64,000 bases of DNA from Brevundimonas guildfordensis (GCF_014836405.1 NZ_JACSQU010000003.1:62001-126000); one strand, 5' to 3'. Positions 47,210 to 55,880 are shown, counted from the first letter of the stretch. The notes: a model not told the origin generated them from the letters alone. Program-made: numbers and translations.

Positions 47210-48319
47210 ATGACTTTTGACGGCGCCGCCAATAACCGGGTTCGCGACTGGCTGTTCGGCCAGGCCCTGCCGCTGTGGGCGAAGGCCGGCGTCGGCGACG
47301 ACGGGCGCTTCTACGAGAAGCTTGATTTCGACGGGCGGGCCATCACCGGCGTGCCGCGCCGCACCCGGGTGCAGGCGCGCCAGATCCATGTCTTCACCGA
47401 GGCTGCGGCCTTGGGCTGGGCCGAAGGCGAGACGATCGGCCGCGCCGGGCTTGACGCCTTGATCGCCACCGCCCGACGGGACGACGGCCTGTGGGTGCGC
47501 GCCACGGACGACGCGGGCGCCGTCCTCGACGCCGCGCCGGATCTGTACGATCTGGCCTTCCTGCTGTTCGCCCTGGCAGGCGCGCATCGGGTGCTGAAGG
47601 ACGAACGAGCGCGGCCGCTGGCGCTCGAGACCCTGGCCGCCATCGAAGCGCAGATGGCCGACCCGGAACACGGCGGCTGGCAGGAGGCGCTGCCGCCCGT
47701 TCTGCCGCGCCGCCAGAACCCGCACATGCATATGCTGGAGGCCCTGCTGGCCTGGCAGGCGACAGCGCCTGATCCCGCGTTCGGCACGGCCGCCCGGTCT
47801 GTGCTGGACCTGTTCAACCGACGCTTTTTCGACCGCGAACACCTGATGCTGGGGGAGTTCTACGAGCGCGACTGGAGCGTGCGTCCGGGGTCCGAAGGCC
47901 AGTGCATCGAACCCGGCCACCACATGGAATGGGTCTGGCTGTTGAGCGAGGCGGCGCGCCTGGGCCTGCCGGATCACGGCTCGGCGGCGCGCGCGCTTTA
48001 CACCAGCGCCCTGACCTGCGGGGTTCGCGCCGATGGTCTGGCCGTGCGCGAGATCAGCCGGATCGGCCAGGTCCGCGACGGCGGCGTGCGCCTGTGGGCC
48101 CAGACGGAGCTGCTGCGCGCCCTGCATCTGCGCGGCGATCACGACCGAGCGGCCCGCCTGGTCGAGCGCCTGTTCGATACGCACCTGGCGACGCCGGTTC
48201 CAGGCCTGTGGTTCGACGCCTTCGACGCCGACGGCCGCTCGCACGACGCGTCTGTGCCCGCCTCGACCTTCTACCATCTGATGACGGCCTTTTCGGCCCT
48301 GCTGACGGAGCCTTCATGA
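47210..48319 (+). CDS. AGE family sugar epimerase/isomerase
   Basis: A 369-aa (alpha/alpha)6-barrel protein of the N-acylglucosamine 2-epimerase family. Typical features: VQARQIHVFTEAAALGW, AAPDLYDLAFLLFAL, NPHMHMLEALLAW and EPGHHMEWVWLL with the catalytic His residues (about residue 175 and 240). The family includes N-acylglucosamine 2-epimerases, mannose isomerases and cellobiose epimerases; which applies is not clear. The stop overlaps the ATG of the HAD phosphatase by 4 nt (ATGA), so the two are coupled. A small hairpin CATCGCG/CGCGATG lies 50 bp upstream. Confidence 0.9.
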   Translation: MTFDGAANNRVRDWLFGQALPLWAKAGVGDDGRFYEKLDFDGRAITGVPRRTRVQARQIHVFTEAAALGWAEGETIGRAGLDALIATARRDDGLWVRATDDAGAVLDAAPDLYDLAFLLFALAGAHRVLKDERARPLALETLAAIEAQMADPEHGGWQEALPPVLPRRQNPHMHMLEALLAWQATAPDPAFGTAARSVLDLFNRRFFDREHLMLGEFYERDWSVRPGSEGQCIEPGHHMEWVWLLSEAARLGLPDHGSAARALYTSALTCGVRADGLAVREISRIGQVRDGGVRLWAQTELLRALHLRGDHDRAARLVERLFDTHLATPVPGLWFDAFDADGRSHDASVPASTFYHLMTAFSALLTEPS

Positions 48320-48834
48320 GCCGACCCATGAAACGTCCAGGGGCCTTTCTGGATCGCGACGGCGTGCTGATCGTCGACAGCGGCTATCCGCATCGGCCTG
48401 ACCAGTTGGTGCTGATCCCTGGCGCCGCTGAAGCGGTGAAGCGGCTGAACGACGCGGGCTATGTCACCGTCATCGTCACCAACCAGTCAGGGGTAGCGCG
48501 CGGCATGTTCAGCGAAGAGGTGATGCACGACTTCAACCGTCAGCTGGTCCAGCGGCTGGCCGAGGGCGGCGGGCGCATCGACGCCGTCTACGCCTGCCCC
48601 TTCCATTCTGAGGCGGCGGACGAACGTTATCGTCACCCCGACCATCCCGACCGCAAGCCCAATCCGGGCATGTTGCTGAAAGCCGCCGCCGAGCATGATC
48701 TGGATCTTTCGCGCTCGCTGATGATCGGCGACCAGCCCTCGGACATGGAGGCGGCGCGGCGTGCGGGCGTGGCGGGCCATCGCTTCACCGACGGCGATCT
48801 GGATCAATTCGTGCGCGATCTTCTGGCCGCCTGA
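48316..48834 (+). CDS. HAD-IIIA family sugar phosphatase (GmhB/HisB-N-like)
   Basis: A 172-aa HAD phosphatase. Motif I FLDRDGVLIVDSGYP, motif II TNQSGVARGMFSEE, motif III lysine in RKPNPGMLLKA, motif IV MIGDQPSDMEAARRAG. GmhB proteins that remove the 7-phosphate of manno-heptose bisphosphate hold a zinc with a Cys-x-Cys loop; here the loop is CPFHSEA...YRHPDHPDRKP, with one Cys and several His, so the zinc site differs. Paired with an AGE epimerase, its substrate may be a mannose or heptose phosphate. Start ATG at 48316. Confidence 0.88.
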   Translation: MSRPMKRPGAFLDRDGVLIVDSGYPHRPDQLVLIPGAAEAVKRLNDAGYVTVIVTNQSGVARGMFSEEVMHDFNRQLVQRLAEGGGRIDAVYACPFHSEAADERYRHPDHPDRKPNPGMLLKAAAEHDLDLSRSLMIGDQPSDMEAARRAGVAGHRFTDGDLDQFVRDLLAA

Positions 48835-48896
48835 TCGCTATTCCGCATCTGATGAATTAACGTCATCCGCACAAGCAGATTGTACCGGAGACTTTC

Positions 48897-49790
48897 ATGC
48901 CGATGACGACCCCGTTGGCCGACCGTTTCGTCGAGCGGCGCTGGACCTCGCCGGACGGATTGAGCCTCTACGCTCGCGACTACGCCCCCGCAGAGGGTCC
49001 GGCGCGTCTGCCGGTGATCGCCATCCACGGCCTGACGCGCAACAGCGCCGATTTCGGCGTCATCGCCGGACTGATCGCCCACAGCGGCCGCCGTGTGCTG
49101 GCGCTCGACGTACGAGGCCGCGGCCGGTCCGACCGCGCGCCCGACCCGATGACCTACACGCCGGACGTCTACGCCAAGGACGTCGTCGCCCTGATGGAGC
49201 AGACAGGGATTGAAAAGGCGGTGTTTCTCGGCACCTCCATGGGCGGGCTTATCACCATGGCGCTGACGGCGCTGAAGCCCAAAGCCATCGGCGCCGCCAT
49301 CCTGAACGACGTCGGCCCCGAAGTCGCCGCCGAGGGCCTGGCCCGCATCGCCGCCTATACCGGCCAGCCGGTCGTGATCGACAGCTGGGACGACGCTGCG
49401 GCCTACGCCCGGCGCATCAATGAGGCCGTCTTCCCCGATTATACGGACGCGGATTGGGCGGTCTTCTCGCGCCGGATTTTCCGCGAAGGGACCGAAGGGG
49501 CGCCGGTGCTGGACTACGATCCCGACATCGCAGCGCCGTTCAAGGCGGCCGGCTCCAAGGCCCTGGTCCCAAATCTGTGGCCCTCGTTCCGGGCCCTGGC
49601 GCGCAAGAAGCCGACCCTGCTGGTGCGCGGCGGGACTTCCGACCTGCTCAGCCCCGCCATCGTCGACAAGATGAAGAAGGCCGCGCCCAGCCTCGCCTAC
49701 GCCGAAATCCCCGGCGTAGGCCACGCGCCCATGCTGGACGAACCCGAGGCGCGAGCGGCCATTTTTGAGTTCCTGGCCGGCTTGCCCTGA
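48897..49790 (+). CDS. Alpha/beta hydrolase
   Basis: A 297-aa alpha/beta hydrolase. Oxyanion loop AIHGLTRNSADF, catalytic Ser in FLGTSMGGLITM (about residue 115), Asp in GTSDLLSP (about 240), His in PGVGHAPMLDEP (about 275). It lacks a signal peptide, so it is cytoplasmic. The reaction is unknown (esterase, lactonase or C-C hydrolase are possible). The start ATG at 48897 could also be at 48903 (MTTPLADRF). It converges with the PhnA-like gene across a hairpin repeat. Confidence 0.92.
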   Translation: MPMTTPLADRFVERRWTSPDGLSLYARDYAPAEGPARLPVIAIHGLTRNSADFGVIAGLIAHSGRRVLALDVRGRGRSDRAPDPMTYTPDVYAKDVVALMEQTGIEKAVFLGTSMGGLITMALTALKPKAIGAAILNDVGPEVAAEGLARIAAYTGQPVVIDSWDDAAAYARRINEAVFPDYTDADWAVFSRRIFREGTEGAPVLDYDPDIAAPFKAAGSKALVPNLWPSFRALARKKPTLLVRGGTSDLLSPAIVDKMKKAAPSLAYAEIPGVGHAPMLDEPEARAAIFEFLAGLP

Positions 49791-49802
49791 GAGCAGCCTG
49801 CC

Positions 49803-49832
49803 GGCCTCGCGCAGCGCGAAGCGCGGCAGGCT
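49803..49832. repeat. 30-bp GGCCTC hairpin repeat, copy 4
   Basis: Outer stem GGCCT/AGGCT, inner stem GCGC-GAA-GCGC. It occupies most of the 48-bp space between the convergent hydrolase and PhnA-like genes. Confidence 0.7.
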
Positions 49833-49838
49833 CCTAAA

Positions 49839-50063
49839 CTAGGCCTTCTTGACGAACTCCGTGCGCAGGACCAGGCCGCGCACCTTTTCGACGTTGGCTT
49901 CGATTTCATCGGGATCGCCGGTCAGACGGATGTTCTTGACCATGGTGCCGCGCTTCAGCGTCACCCCGCCCGAGCCCTTGACCTTCAGGTCCTTGATCAG
50001 GGTCACGCTGTCGCCGTCCGACAGGATGTTGCCGTTGGAGTCCTTGGTGACGTCGTCGCTCAT
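49839..50063 (-). CDS. PhnA/YjdM-type zinc-less domain protein
   Basis: A 74-aa protein made of the C-terminal PhnA (YjdM) domain: KDSNGNILSDGDSVTLIKDL, VKGSGGVTLKRGTMVKNIRL, EIEANVEKVRGLVLRTEFV. The N-terminal zinc ribbon of full-length PhnA is missing, as in many alphaproteobacteria. Despite the name, a role in phosphonate use is not established. Start ATG at 50063. Confidence 0.92.
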   Translation of the reverse strand: MSDDVTKDSNGNILSDGDSVTLIKDLKVKGSGGVTLKRGTMVKNIRLTGDPDEIEANVEKVRGLVLRTEFVKKA

Positions 50064-50088
50064 GATCAGTCCTGCCTGAATGGAAACA

Positions 50089-50112
50089 GGGCCGCCGCAT
50101 CTGCGACGGCCC
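50089..50112 (-). terminator. Terminator after the DUF4168 gene
   Basis: Arms GGGCCG (50089-50094) and CGGCCC (50107-50112) with further CGCA/TGCG pairing inside; minus-strand tail TGTTTCC. It lies 16 bp after the DUF4168 stop and 26 bp before the PhnA-like start. Confidence 0.5.
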
Positions 50113-50127
50113 CCGGTTCCTCAAGGC

Positions 50128-50733
50128 CTATTCGCCCTGCCGCGCCTGGGCAAGGGCGATGCGCGCCTGAAGGTGCTCGTCCTGGGCCGTGGCGGCGGAA
50201 ATGGCGTTGAAACGCTCGATATCGAGGCCCGAATTCTGGATGGCCGCGGCCATCTGCGCCTGCTGCTCCTCATTGGGCTGAGCGCCGTTCAAGGCGCGGG
50301 CGATGCCCGAGATTTCAGCCATGGCGGCGGCGAACTGGCCGGTTTCGGCGTCGGTCACGCCAGCGCCGACCGAGCCTGGCGCGGACGGAGCGGCCCCGGC
50401 CACGGCGGCGCGCGCCTGCAGCACCGGATCGGCCGAGACGGCGGCCGAAATCCCGTTGAAGCGCTCGACGGCCAGGCCCGAGTTCTGCACGGCGGCGGCC
50501 ATCTGGGCCTGCTGTTCCTCGGTCGGCGTTCCGTTCTGGACGGAGGCGGCTACGCTCGAGACCGTCTTCATGGCGGCGGCGAACTGAGCCAGTTCGGCGT
50601 CGGTGGGTTCGCCGGTCGAGGCGGGCGCGGCGGCGGGCGCCGGTTCAGCGGCGTCCTGCGCCAGAGCAGGCGCGGCGGTCAGAAACAGGGCGGCCAGAAT
50701 GGCGGTCGGGGCGGCGGCCGTTGCAAAACGCAT
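50128..50733 (-). CDS. Secreted protein with two tandem DUF4168 domains
   Basis: A 201-aa exported protein: signal peptide ending ...AALFLTAAPALA, a Pro/Ala linker, then two copies of the DUF4168 unit at about 40-110 and 125-195. Both units share QFAAAM...EEQQAQMAAA(V/I)QNSGL...ERFN(G/A)ISAA...LQAR, so an internal duplication is clear. Role unknown; single-unit members are common in cyanobacteria and alphaproteobacteria. The 5' leader has a perfect hairpin CCCGGAC/GTCCGGG (50776-50791). Confidence 0.9.
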   Translation of the reverse strand: MRFATAAAPTAILAALFLTAAPALAQDAAEPAPAAAPASTGEPTDAELAQFAAAMKTVSSVAASVQNGTPTEEQQAQMAAAVQNSGLAVERFNGISAAVSADPVLQARAAVAGAAPSAPGSVGAGVTDAETGQFAAAMAEISGIARALNGAQPNEEQQAQMAAAIQNSGLDIERFNAISAATAQDEHLQARIALAQARQGE

Positions 50734-50889
50734 GGCGTATCCTTCTTCAGTCCCGAACGCTCAGCCCAAGGCTGACCCGGACAGGTCCGGGCTCTCCCGC
50801 ACGACCGGGATGTGTCAGGCTCACAGAGGGCGGGGAGGTCGAAACGCTAACCCGCGTCCTGCGGGCGGGTAAACCCCGCAGCGGTCGTT

Positions 50890-52947
50890 TCAACCTTCGG
50901 GGGTATTGGCGGCCAATTCATCCAGCCACGCCCGCGCTGAGGAATCCGACGGCGCGCGCCAGTCCCCGCGCGGCGACAGCGACCCGCCCGTGACCACCTT
51001 GGGCCCGTTCGGCACGGCCGAGCGCTTGAACTGGCTGGTCTGGAAGAAGCGGATCAGGAACTTGCGCAACCAGCCCTTGATGGTCGGCAGGTCATAGGCG
51101 ACCCGCTCACCCTCCGGCAGACCGACCGGCCAGCTTCCCGCCGCCGCGTCGCCCCAGGCCTGATGCGCCAGATAGGCCACCTTGGACGGTTTCAGACCGA
51201 AGCGACTGATGTAGAACAGGAAGAAGTCGTTCAGCGCATAGGGGCCGACGATGCTCTGCGTCGACTGAATCGCCCCGTCGGCGCCCGCCGGCACCAGCTC
51301 GGGCGAAATCTCCGTGGCCAGAATGGCGTGAAGCGTCGGAACGGCCGCCTCGCCCACCAGACCGCGCTCGGCCACCCAGCGGATCAGGTGCTGGATCAGG
51401 GTCTTCGCCACCCCGCCGTTGACGTTGTAGTGGCTCATGTGGTCGCCGACGCCATAGGTGCACCAGCCCAGCGCCAGCTCCGACAGGTCGCCGGTGCCCA
51501 GCACGAAGCCGTGGTTCTGATTGGCCAGCCGGAACAGATAGTCGGTGCGCAGGCCCGCCTGCACGTTCTCGAAGGTGACGTCGTGCACCGGCTCGCCGTT
51601 CGCGAACGGGTGGCCGATGTCGCGCAGCATCTGTTCAGCGGCGGGGCGGATGTCGATCTCGGCGCCGGTGACGCCCAGCGCCGTCATCAGCGCCCAGGCG
51701 TTCGACTTTGTCCCTTCGGAGGTGGCGAACCCCGGCATGGTAAAGCCGAGAATGCTGGTGCGCGGCAGCTCCAACCGGTCGAAGGCGCGGCACGCGACCA
51801 GCAGGGCCTGCGTCGAATCCAGCCCGCCCGAGACGCCGATCACCAGCGTCTTCGACCCCGTCGCCGTCATCCGCCGCATCAAGCCCTGGACCTGAATGTT
51901 GAAGGCCTCGAAGCAGTCCTGATCCAGACGCGCCGCATCGTCCGGCACGAAGGGGAAGCGATCCAGCGGACGGATCAGGGCGTCGGGTGTCGCTACGCTT
52001 CGTGTCTTGAAATTGATCGGAGTCGGACGCTCCACCGCCTCGCGACGGGCGCAGTCGGCGAAGGTGCCGTTGCGCAGGCGATCCAGACCGATACGGTCCA
52101 CGTCCACGTCAGCGATCGTCAGATGGCTGTGCAGTGCGAAACGCTCGCCCTCGGCCAGTTTCGCGCCCAACTCGTGGATCGTCGCCTGACCGTCCCACGC
52201 CAGGTCGGTCGTGCTCTCGCCCCAGCCCGAGGCGGCGAAGACATAGGCCGACAGGGTGCGTGCCGACTGGCTGGCGCACAGCAGGGCGCGCTCCTCCGCC
52301 TTGCCGATGACGATGTTGGAGGCCGACAGGTTGCACAGGATGCGGGCACCTGACAGGGCCAGCCGCGTCGAAGGCGGCAGCGGCGCCCAGAAGTCCTCGC
52401 AAATTTCAACGCCGAAGACGAAACCAGAAAGGTCTTCAGCTCCGAACAGCAGGTCCGGAGCCATGGGAACCCACTGCCCCGCCAGCGGAACGTAGGTTGG
52501 GCCCGCGCCGATGTCCTGGGCCGAGGCGAACCAGCGTTTCTCATAATATTCGCGGTAGTTCGGAAGATAGGTTTTCGGCACAACCCCAATAACCTTGGCG
52601 TTCGCTACGACTACGGCGCAGTTATAGAGACTGTCGCCGCTACGGATCGGGGCGCCGATAACAGCCGCGACGCCAGCCTCTCCCGCAGCCAAGGCTAGGC
52701 GACGAATATGCGCCTCCACTTCGTCCAGCAGGGCCGCCTGCAGGTGCAAGTCGTCGATGGCGTAGGCGCTCAACGACAGTTCGGGGAAGACCAGCAGGTC
52801 CACGCCCTGCTCCCCCGCCTGACGGATCAGCCGTTCATGCTCCACGGCGTTGGCGGCCGGGTCGGCGATATGAACCACCGGCGTGGCGGCGGCGACGCGC
52901 ACGAAGCCGTGGCTGCGCGGGGCATGGAAAGGGTGCGTCTTCGCCAT
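50890..52947 (-). CDS. nadE: Glutamine-dependent NAD(+) synthetase
   Basis: Final step of NAD synthesis. The 685-aa protein fuses a nitrilase-type glutaminase (about 1-310: [17 protein letters not shown] with Glu, [17 protein letters not shown] with Lys, [14 protein letters not shown] with Cys) to the synthetase domain (about 330-685: [18 protein letters not shown]-loop, [16 protein letters not shown]). The start is the ATG at 52947; a TTG immediately before it is in frame. The C-terminus is [14 protein letters not shown]. It stands alone, divergent from ftsY with a repeat element between them. Confidence 0.97.
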   Translation of the reverse strand: MAKTHPFHAPRSHGFVRVAAATPVVHIADPAANAVEHERLIRQAGEQGVDLLVFPELSLSAYAIDDLHLQAALLDEVEAHIRRLALAAGEAGVAAVIGAPIRSGDSLYNCAVVVANAKVIGVVPKTYLPNYREYYEKRWFASAQDIGAGPTYVPLAGQWVPMAPDLLFGAEDLSGFVFGVEICEDFWAPLPPSTRLALSGARILCNLSASNIVIGKAEERALLCASQSARTLSAYVFAASGWGESTTDLAWDGQATIHELGAKLAEGERFALHSHLTIADVDVDRIGLDRLRNGTFADCARREAVERPTPINFKTRSVATPDALIRPLDRFPFVPDDAARLDQDCFEAFNIQVQGLMRRMTATGSKTLVIGVSGGLDSTQALLVACRAFDRLELPRTSILGFTMPGFATSEGTKSNAWALMTALGVTGAEIDIRPAAEQMLRDIGHPFANGEPVHDVTFENVQAGLRTDYLFRLANQNHGFVLGTGDLSELALGWCTYGVGDHMSHYNVNGGVAKTLIQHLIRWVAERGLVGEAAVPTLHAILATEISPELVPAGADGAIQSTQSIVGPYALNDFFLFYISRFGLKPSKVAYLAHQAWGDAAAGSWPVGLPEGERVAYDLPTIKGWLRKFLIRFFQTSQFKRSAVPNGPKVVTGGSLSPRGDWRAPSDSSARAWLDELAANTPEG

Positions 52948-52955
52948 CAATTTTT

Positions 52956-53079
52956 CCGCTCATCCCGGCGGACGCCGGGACCCAGTGAGAGCCACAGGCA
53001 GACCTTGCAGCCTTCCTGATCAATATAGGGTTGCGCCGTGAAGCCAAAGGCTGGATCCCCTCATCCGCCGGATGAGCGG
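52956..53079. repeat. Inverted repeat element between nadE and ftsY (REPIN/MITE-like)
   Basis: Left arm at 52956-52985 (CCGCTCATCCCGGCGGA... ending CCCAG) and right arm at 53051-53079 (CTGGATCCCC... ending GGATGAGCGG) are about 80% identical in opposite orientation, 65 bp apart. Each arm folds on itself (CCCGGCG/CGCCGGG; CTCATCCG/CGGATGAG). The upstream open frame of ftsY begins inside it, which supports the later ftsY start. Confidence 0.65.
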
Positions 53080-53121
53080 TTTGTAGTGACCTGCGAACCG
53101 CCGTCGGCTAAGGCTCACCTC

Positions 53122-54057
53122 ATGAGCGATACGCCCAAAAAAGGCTGGTTTCAGCGGCTGAGCGCGGGTCTGTCCCGATCCTCCAAGCAGATGACCGATC
53201 AGGTCGTCTCATCCTTCGTCAAGGAGCCCCTGTCGGAGGAGGCGCTGGAGCGGCTGGAGGAGCATCTGATCGAGAGCGATCTCGGCCCCGCCGCCTCGGC
53301 CCGCATCGTCGAGCGCTTCCGCGCCTTGCGCTTCGGCAAGAGCTCGGACGAGCGCGAGGTCAAGGAGGCCCTGGCCGAGGCCGTGGCCGCCGAACTGACC
53401 CCGCGCCAGGCGACGTTCGATCCTCTCAGCGGGCCCAAGCCCTATGTGGTCCTGTTTGTCGGCGTCAACGGCTCGGGCAAAACCACGACGCTGGGCAAGA
53501 TCGCCTCGGACCTGACCGCCAAGGGCGCCAAGGTGATGATCGTCGCCGGCGACACCTTCCGCGCCGCCGCCCGTGAGCAACTCAAGGTCTGGGCCGACCG
53601 CGCCGGCGCTCATTTCGAAAGCCGCCGCGACGGCGCCGACGCCGCCGGGCTGGCGTTCGACGCCTTCACCAAGGCCAAGGAAGAAGGCTTCGATGTCGTT
53701 CTGATCGACACCGCCGGGCGGCTGCAGAACAAGTCCACCCTGATGGACGAACTGCTGAAGATCGTGCGCGTGCTGAAAAAGGTCGACCCCGACGCCCCGC
53801 ACGAGACCCTGCTGGTGCTGGACGCCACCGTCGGCCGCAATGCGCTGGAGCAGGAAAAGATTTTCGGCCGCACCGCCTATGTCTCCGGCGTGGTGATGAC
53901 CAAGCTGGACGGCACGGCGCGCGGCGGCGTCCTGGTGCCGGTGGCCCAGGCGTCGGACGCCCCGATCAAGCTGATCGGCGTCGGCGAAGGGGTCGAGGAT
54001 CTGCAACCTTTCGACGCCCGCGCGTTTTCCCGATCGCTGGTCGGGCTTGAGGATTGA
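53122..54057 (+). CDS. ftsY: Signal recognition particle receptor FtsY
   Basis: Membrane-associated GTPase receptor for Ffh. The 311-aa protein lacks the long acidic A domain of E. coli FtsY, as is usual in alphaproteobacteria, and starts with an amphipathic helix (WFQRLSAGLSRSSKQM). N domain (about 10-95), then G domain with GVNGSGKTTTLGKIA, DTFRAAAREQLKVW, LIDTAGRLQNK, TKLDGTARGGV. Start: ATG at 53122 (MSDTPKKGW); 28 in-frame codons upstream lie in the repeat element. Followed after 6 bp by yciB. Confidence 0.97.
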   Translation: MSDTPKKGWFQRLSAGLSRSSKQMTDQVVSSFVKEPLSEEALERLEEHLIESDLGPAASARIVERFRALRFGKSSDEREVKEALAEAVAAELTPRQATFDPLSGPKPYVVLFVGVNGSGKTTTLGKIASDLTAKGAKVMIVAGDTFRAAAREQLKVWADRAGAHFESRRDGADAAGLAFDAFTKAKEEGFDVVLIDTAGRLQNKSTLMDELLKIVRVLKKVDPDAPHETLLVLDATVGRNALEQEKIFGRTAYVSGVVMTKLDGTARGGVLVPVAQASDAPIKLIGVGEGVEDLQPFDARAFSRSLVGLED

Positions 54058-54063
54058 TTGCCT

Positions 54064-54708
54064 ATGAGTGAAGCGACCGAAACCAAGCGCCCGCAGTGGA
54101 TCCGTCAGGCCGTCGACTTCGGCGCCCTGATCGCCTTCATGGCCGCCTATTTCATCACCCGCGACATGATCAAGGCGACGTGGGTGCTGGTCATCGCCTC
54201 GATGATCGCCCTGGCGGTGGGCTTCATCCTGGAGCGCCGCCTGGCGCCCATGCCCCTGATCACCGGCGGCTTCGCCCTGGTGTTCGGCATCCTGACCATC
54301 GTCACCGACGACGACCTGTTCGTGAAGCTGAAGCTGACGGTGCAGAACGGCCTGCTCGCCGCCGTCCTGCTCGGCTCGCTGCCGTTGAAGAAATATCCGT
54401 TCAAGGCCCTGCTGGGTTCGGCCATCAAGGTGACCGACGAGGCGTGGCGCAAGCTGACCTTCCGCTACGGCCTCTACTTCCTGGCCGTCGCCATCGCCAA
54501 TGAGGTGTTCCGCAGCCCGACCGCCGTCACCGCCATCTGGTCGACGCTGAACCTGGGGACGCCCGACCCCAACGGCGTCTGGACCGCCTTCCGCGGCGTG
54601 CTGTGGATCGCGGCCTCGATCTTCGGCCTGTCGCAGGTGCCGCTGATCCTGAAAAACATGACCAAGGACGAGGAACCGGGCCCTATCTCGCCCGATACTG
54701 GCCTCTAG
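54064..54708 (+). CDS. yciB: Inner membrane-spanning protein YciB (septation protein A family)
   Basis: A 214-aa protein with five to six membrane helices. It is of the IspA/YciB type: QAVDFGALIAFMAAYFITRD, TWVLVIASMIALAVGF, LVFGILTIVTDDDLFVKLK (the FVKxKPT-like loop) and FRYGLYFLAVAIANEV. It is linked to septum formation or envelope stability. Start ATG at 54064, 6 bp after the ftsY stop; they share a transcript. Confidence 0.94.
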   Translation: MSEATETKRPQWIRQAVDFGALIAFMAAYFITRDMIKATWVLVIASMIALAVGFILERRLAPMPLITGGFALVFGILTIVTDDDLFVKLKLTVQNGLLAAVLLGSLPLKKYPFKALLGSAIKVTDEAWRKLTFRYGLYFLAVAIANEVFRSPTAVTAIWSTLNLGTPDPNGVWTAFRGVLWIAASIFGLSQVPLILKNMTKDEEPGPISPDTGL

Positions 54709-54730
54709 GTTCAGAGCGTCCCGCTTGTCG

Positions 54731-54750
54731 CCGTCATCCTCGGATGACGG
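54731..54750. repeat. Palindromic intergenic repeat (CCGTCATCC/GGATGACGG)
   Basis: Perfect 9-bp arms with a 2-nt loop. Same core as the longer copy at 7090-7122. It stands 22 bp after the yciB stop and 31 bp before the first of two GGCCTC hairpin repeats. Confidence 0.65.
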
Positions 54751-54781
54751 AGTGAGTGGCCGGTTCACGCCCCCTTTTCCG

Positions 54782-54811
54782 GGCCTCAGGCAGGGCGAAG
54801 CCCGATAGGCC
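54782..54811. repeat. 30-bp GGCCTC hairpin repeat, copy 2
   Basis: Outer stem GGCCT/AGGCC and inner stem GGGC-GAA-GCCC. It is followed 10 bp later by copy 3. With the palindrome at 54731 it fills the 261-bp gap between yciB and the MarR gene; no gene was seen there. Confidence 0.75.
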
Positions 54812-54821
54812 TGCCGACAAC

Positions 54822-54851
54822 GGCCTCAAGCAGCGCGAAGCGCGGTAGGCC
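54822..54851. repeat. 30-bp GGCCTC hairpin repeat, copy 3
   Basis: Outer stem GGCCT/AGGCC and inner stem GCGC-GAA-GCGC. It is tandem with copy 2 in the same orientation. About 118 bp of unassigned sequence, with AT-rich TTAAGCC...TTAGCTG, follows before the MarR gene and probably holds its promoter. Confidence 0.75.
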
Positions 54852-54969
54852 CCAGAATAAATGTCTTCAAACCGTCAGCGTTTGCGTCGTCAAAGCGTTA
54901 AGCCAGACTGTTAGCTGTCGCAGCATCATCCGGCCACGGCCGGTATCGGGCTGTTCGGGAACGAAGACG

Positions 54970-55638
54970 ATGATCAAGTCGGGCAAGCAGGCGAAGATCA
55001 AGGGCGGGCTGGCGGAATCGCCCAGCCACCTGATGCACCGGGCGCTGCAGCTGGCGCTGGACATCTACGCCGAGGAAGCCGGGCCGGACGGGTTGACCCA
55101 GCGCCAGTTCGCCGTGCTGGAGGCCGTGGCCGCCCGCTCGGGCCTGACGCAGACCGACCTGGTGAAGGCCACCGGCATCGACCGCTCGACCCTGGCGGAT
55201 CTGGTAGCGCGCATGACGACCAAGGGGCTGCTGGAGCGCGAACGCTCGACGCTGGACGCCCGCGCCAAAGCGGTGCGCCTGTCGCCCGAGGGCGAGGCCG
55301 CCCTGCTGGCCGCGCGCCCGCGCGTCGAGGCCGCCGACAAGCGGATCATGGGCCTGCTGCCTAAATCCAAGCGCGACAGTTTCCTAGACTTGCTTTGCAG
55401 CCTGTCCGACGCCGCCGACGCCGCCCCCGAGCAGGCCCGCGCCGAGGTCAAGGCGGCGAAGAGAGCCGCCAAGGAAGCCAAGAAGGCGGAGAAGGCCGCG
55501 CGCAAAGTCGACGGCAAGGCCGACGGACGCGGCAAGAAGAAGAAAAAGGGCGCGACTGATACCGTTTCGAATCTACCGCAGACCGATGATGCAACCGACG
55601 CCGTCGTGATCCCGCTCAAGGGCGCCGCTGAAGGCTGA
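54970..55638 (+). CDS. MarR family transcriptional regulator with lysine-rich C-terminal tail
   Basis: A 222-aa protein. Residues about 15-145 form a MarR winged-helix domain (LTQRQFAVLEAVAAR, LTQTDLVKATGIDRSTLADLVARM, LLERERSTLDARAKAVRLS). Residues about 155-195 are almost all Ala, Lys and Arg (KAAKRAAKEAKKAEKAARK and RGKKKKKG), like histone H1-type tails, followed by a short acidic/hydrophobic end. The tail may bind DNA non-specifically. The ligand and targets are unknown. Start ATG at 54970. Confidence 0.9.
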   Translation: MIKSGKQAKIKGGLAESPSHLMHRALQLALDIYAEEAGPDGLTQRQFAVLEAVAARSGLTQTDLVKATGIDRSTLADLVARMTTKGLLERERSTLDARAKAVRLSPEGEAALLAARPRVEAADKRIMGLLPKSKRDSFLDLLCSLSDAADAAPEQARAEVKAAKRAAKEAKKAEKAARKVDGKADGRGKKKKKGATDTVSNLPQTDDATDAVVIPLKGAAEG

Positions 55639-55649
55639 GGCGCGCTTGC

Positions 55650-55880
55650 TTAAACGCGAATGTCGAGCAGGGAGCCCGGGCGCTGCAAGCGCGAGGGCGG
55701 CGCCGCCTGTTCGACCGGGGCCGTGGCCGTAACGGCCGCCCGCGACGTCTCCTCAGCCGCAATGGGCGCCGCCAGCCCCATGGCCTGACGGAAGAAGGCC
55801 GACTGGGCCGTTCTCAGGGCGTGGGCCGCGCCGCCCGCCTGGGGCGGAAAGGCCGGCCGCTCGGACGAAATGGCGGACAT
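55650..55880 (-). CDS. Small protein ending RPGSLLDIRV, function unknown
   Basis: A 76-aa protein, Ala/Pro-rich in the middle, with a helical stretch HALRTAQSAFFRQAMGL and a C-terminal motif QRPGSLLDIRV that resembles endings of small conserved Caulobacterales proteins. It is not assigned to a family. A TTAACCAT sequence, like the CtrA half-site, is 31 bp upstream of the ATG. It converges with the MarR gene (11-bp gap). Confidence 0.6.
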   Translation of the reverse strand: MSAISSERPAFPPQAGGAAHALRTAQSAFFRQAMGLAAPIAAEETSRAAVTATAPVEQAAPPSRLQRPGSLLDIRV

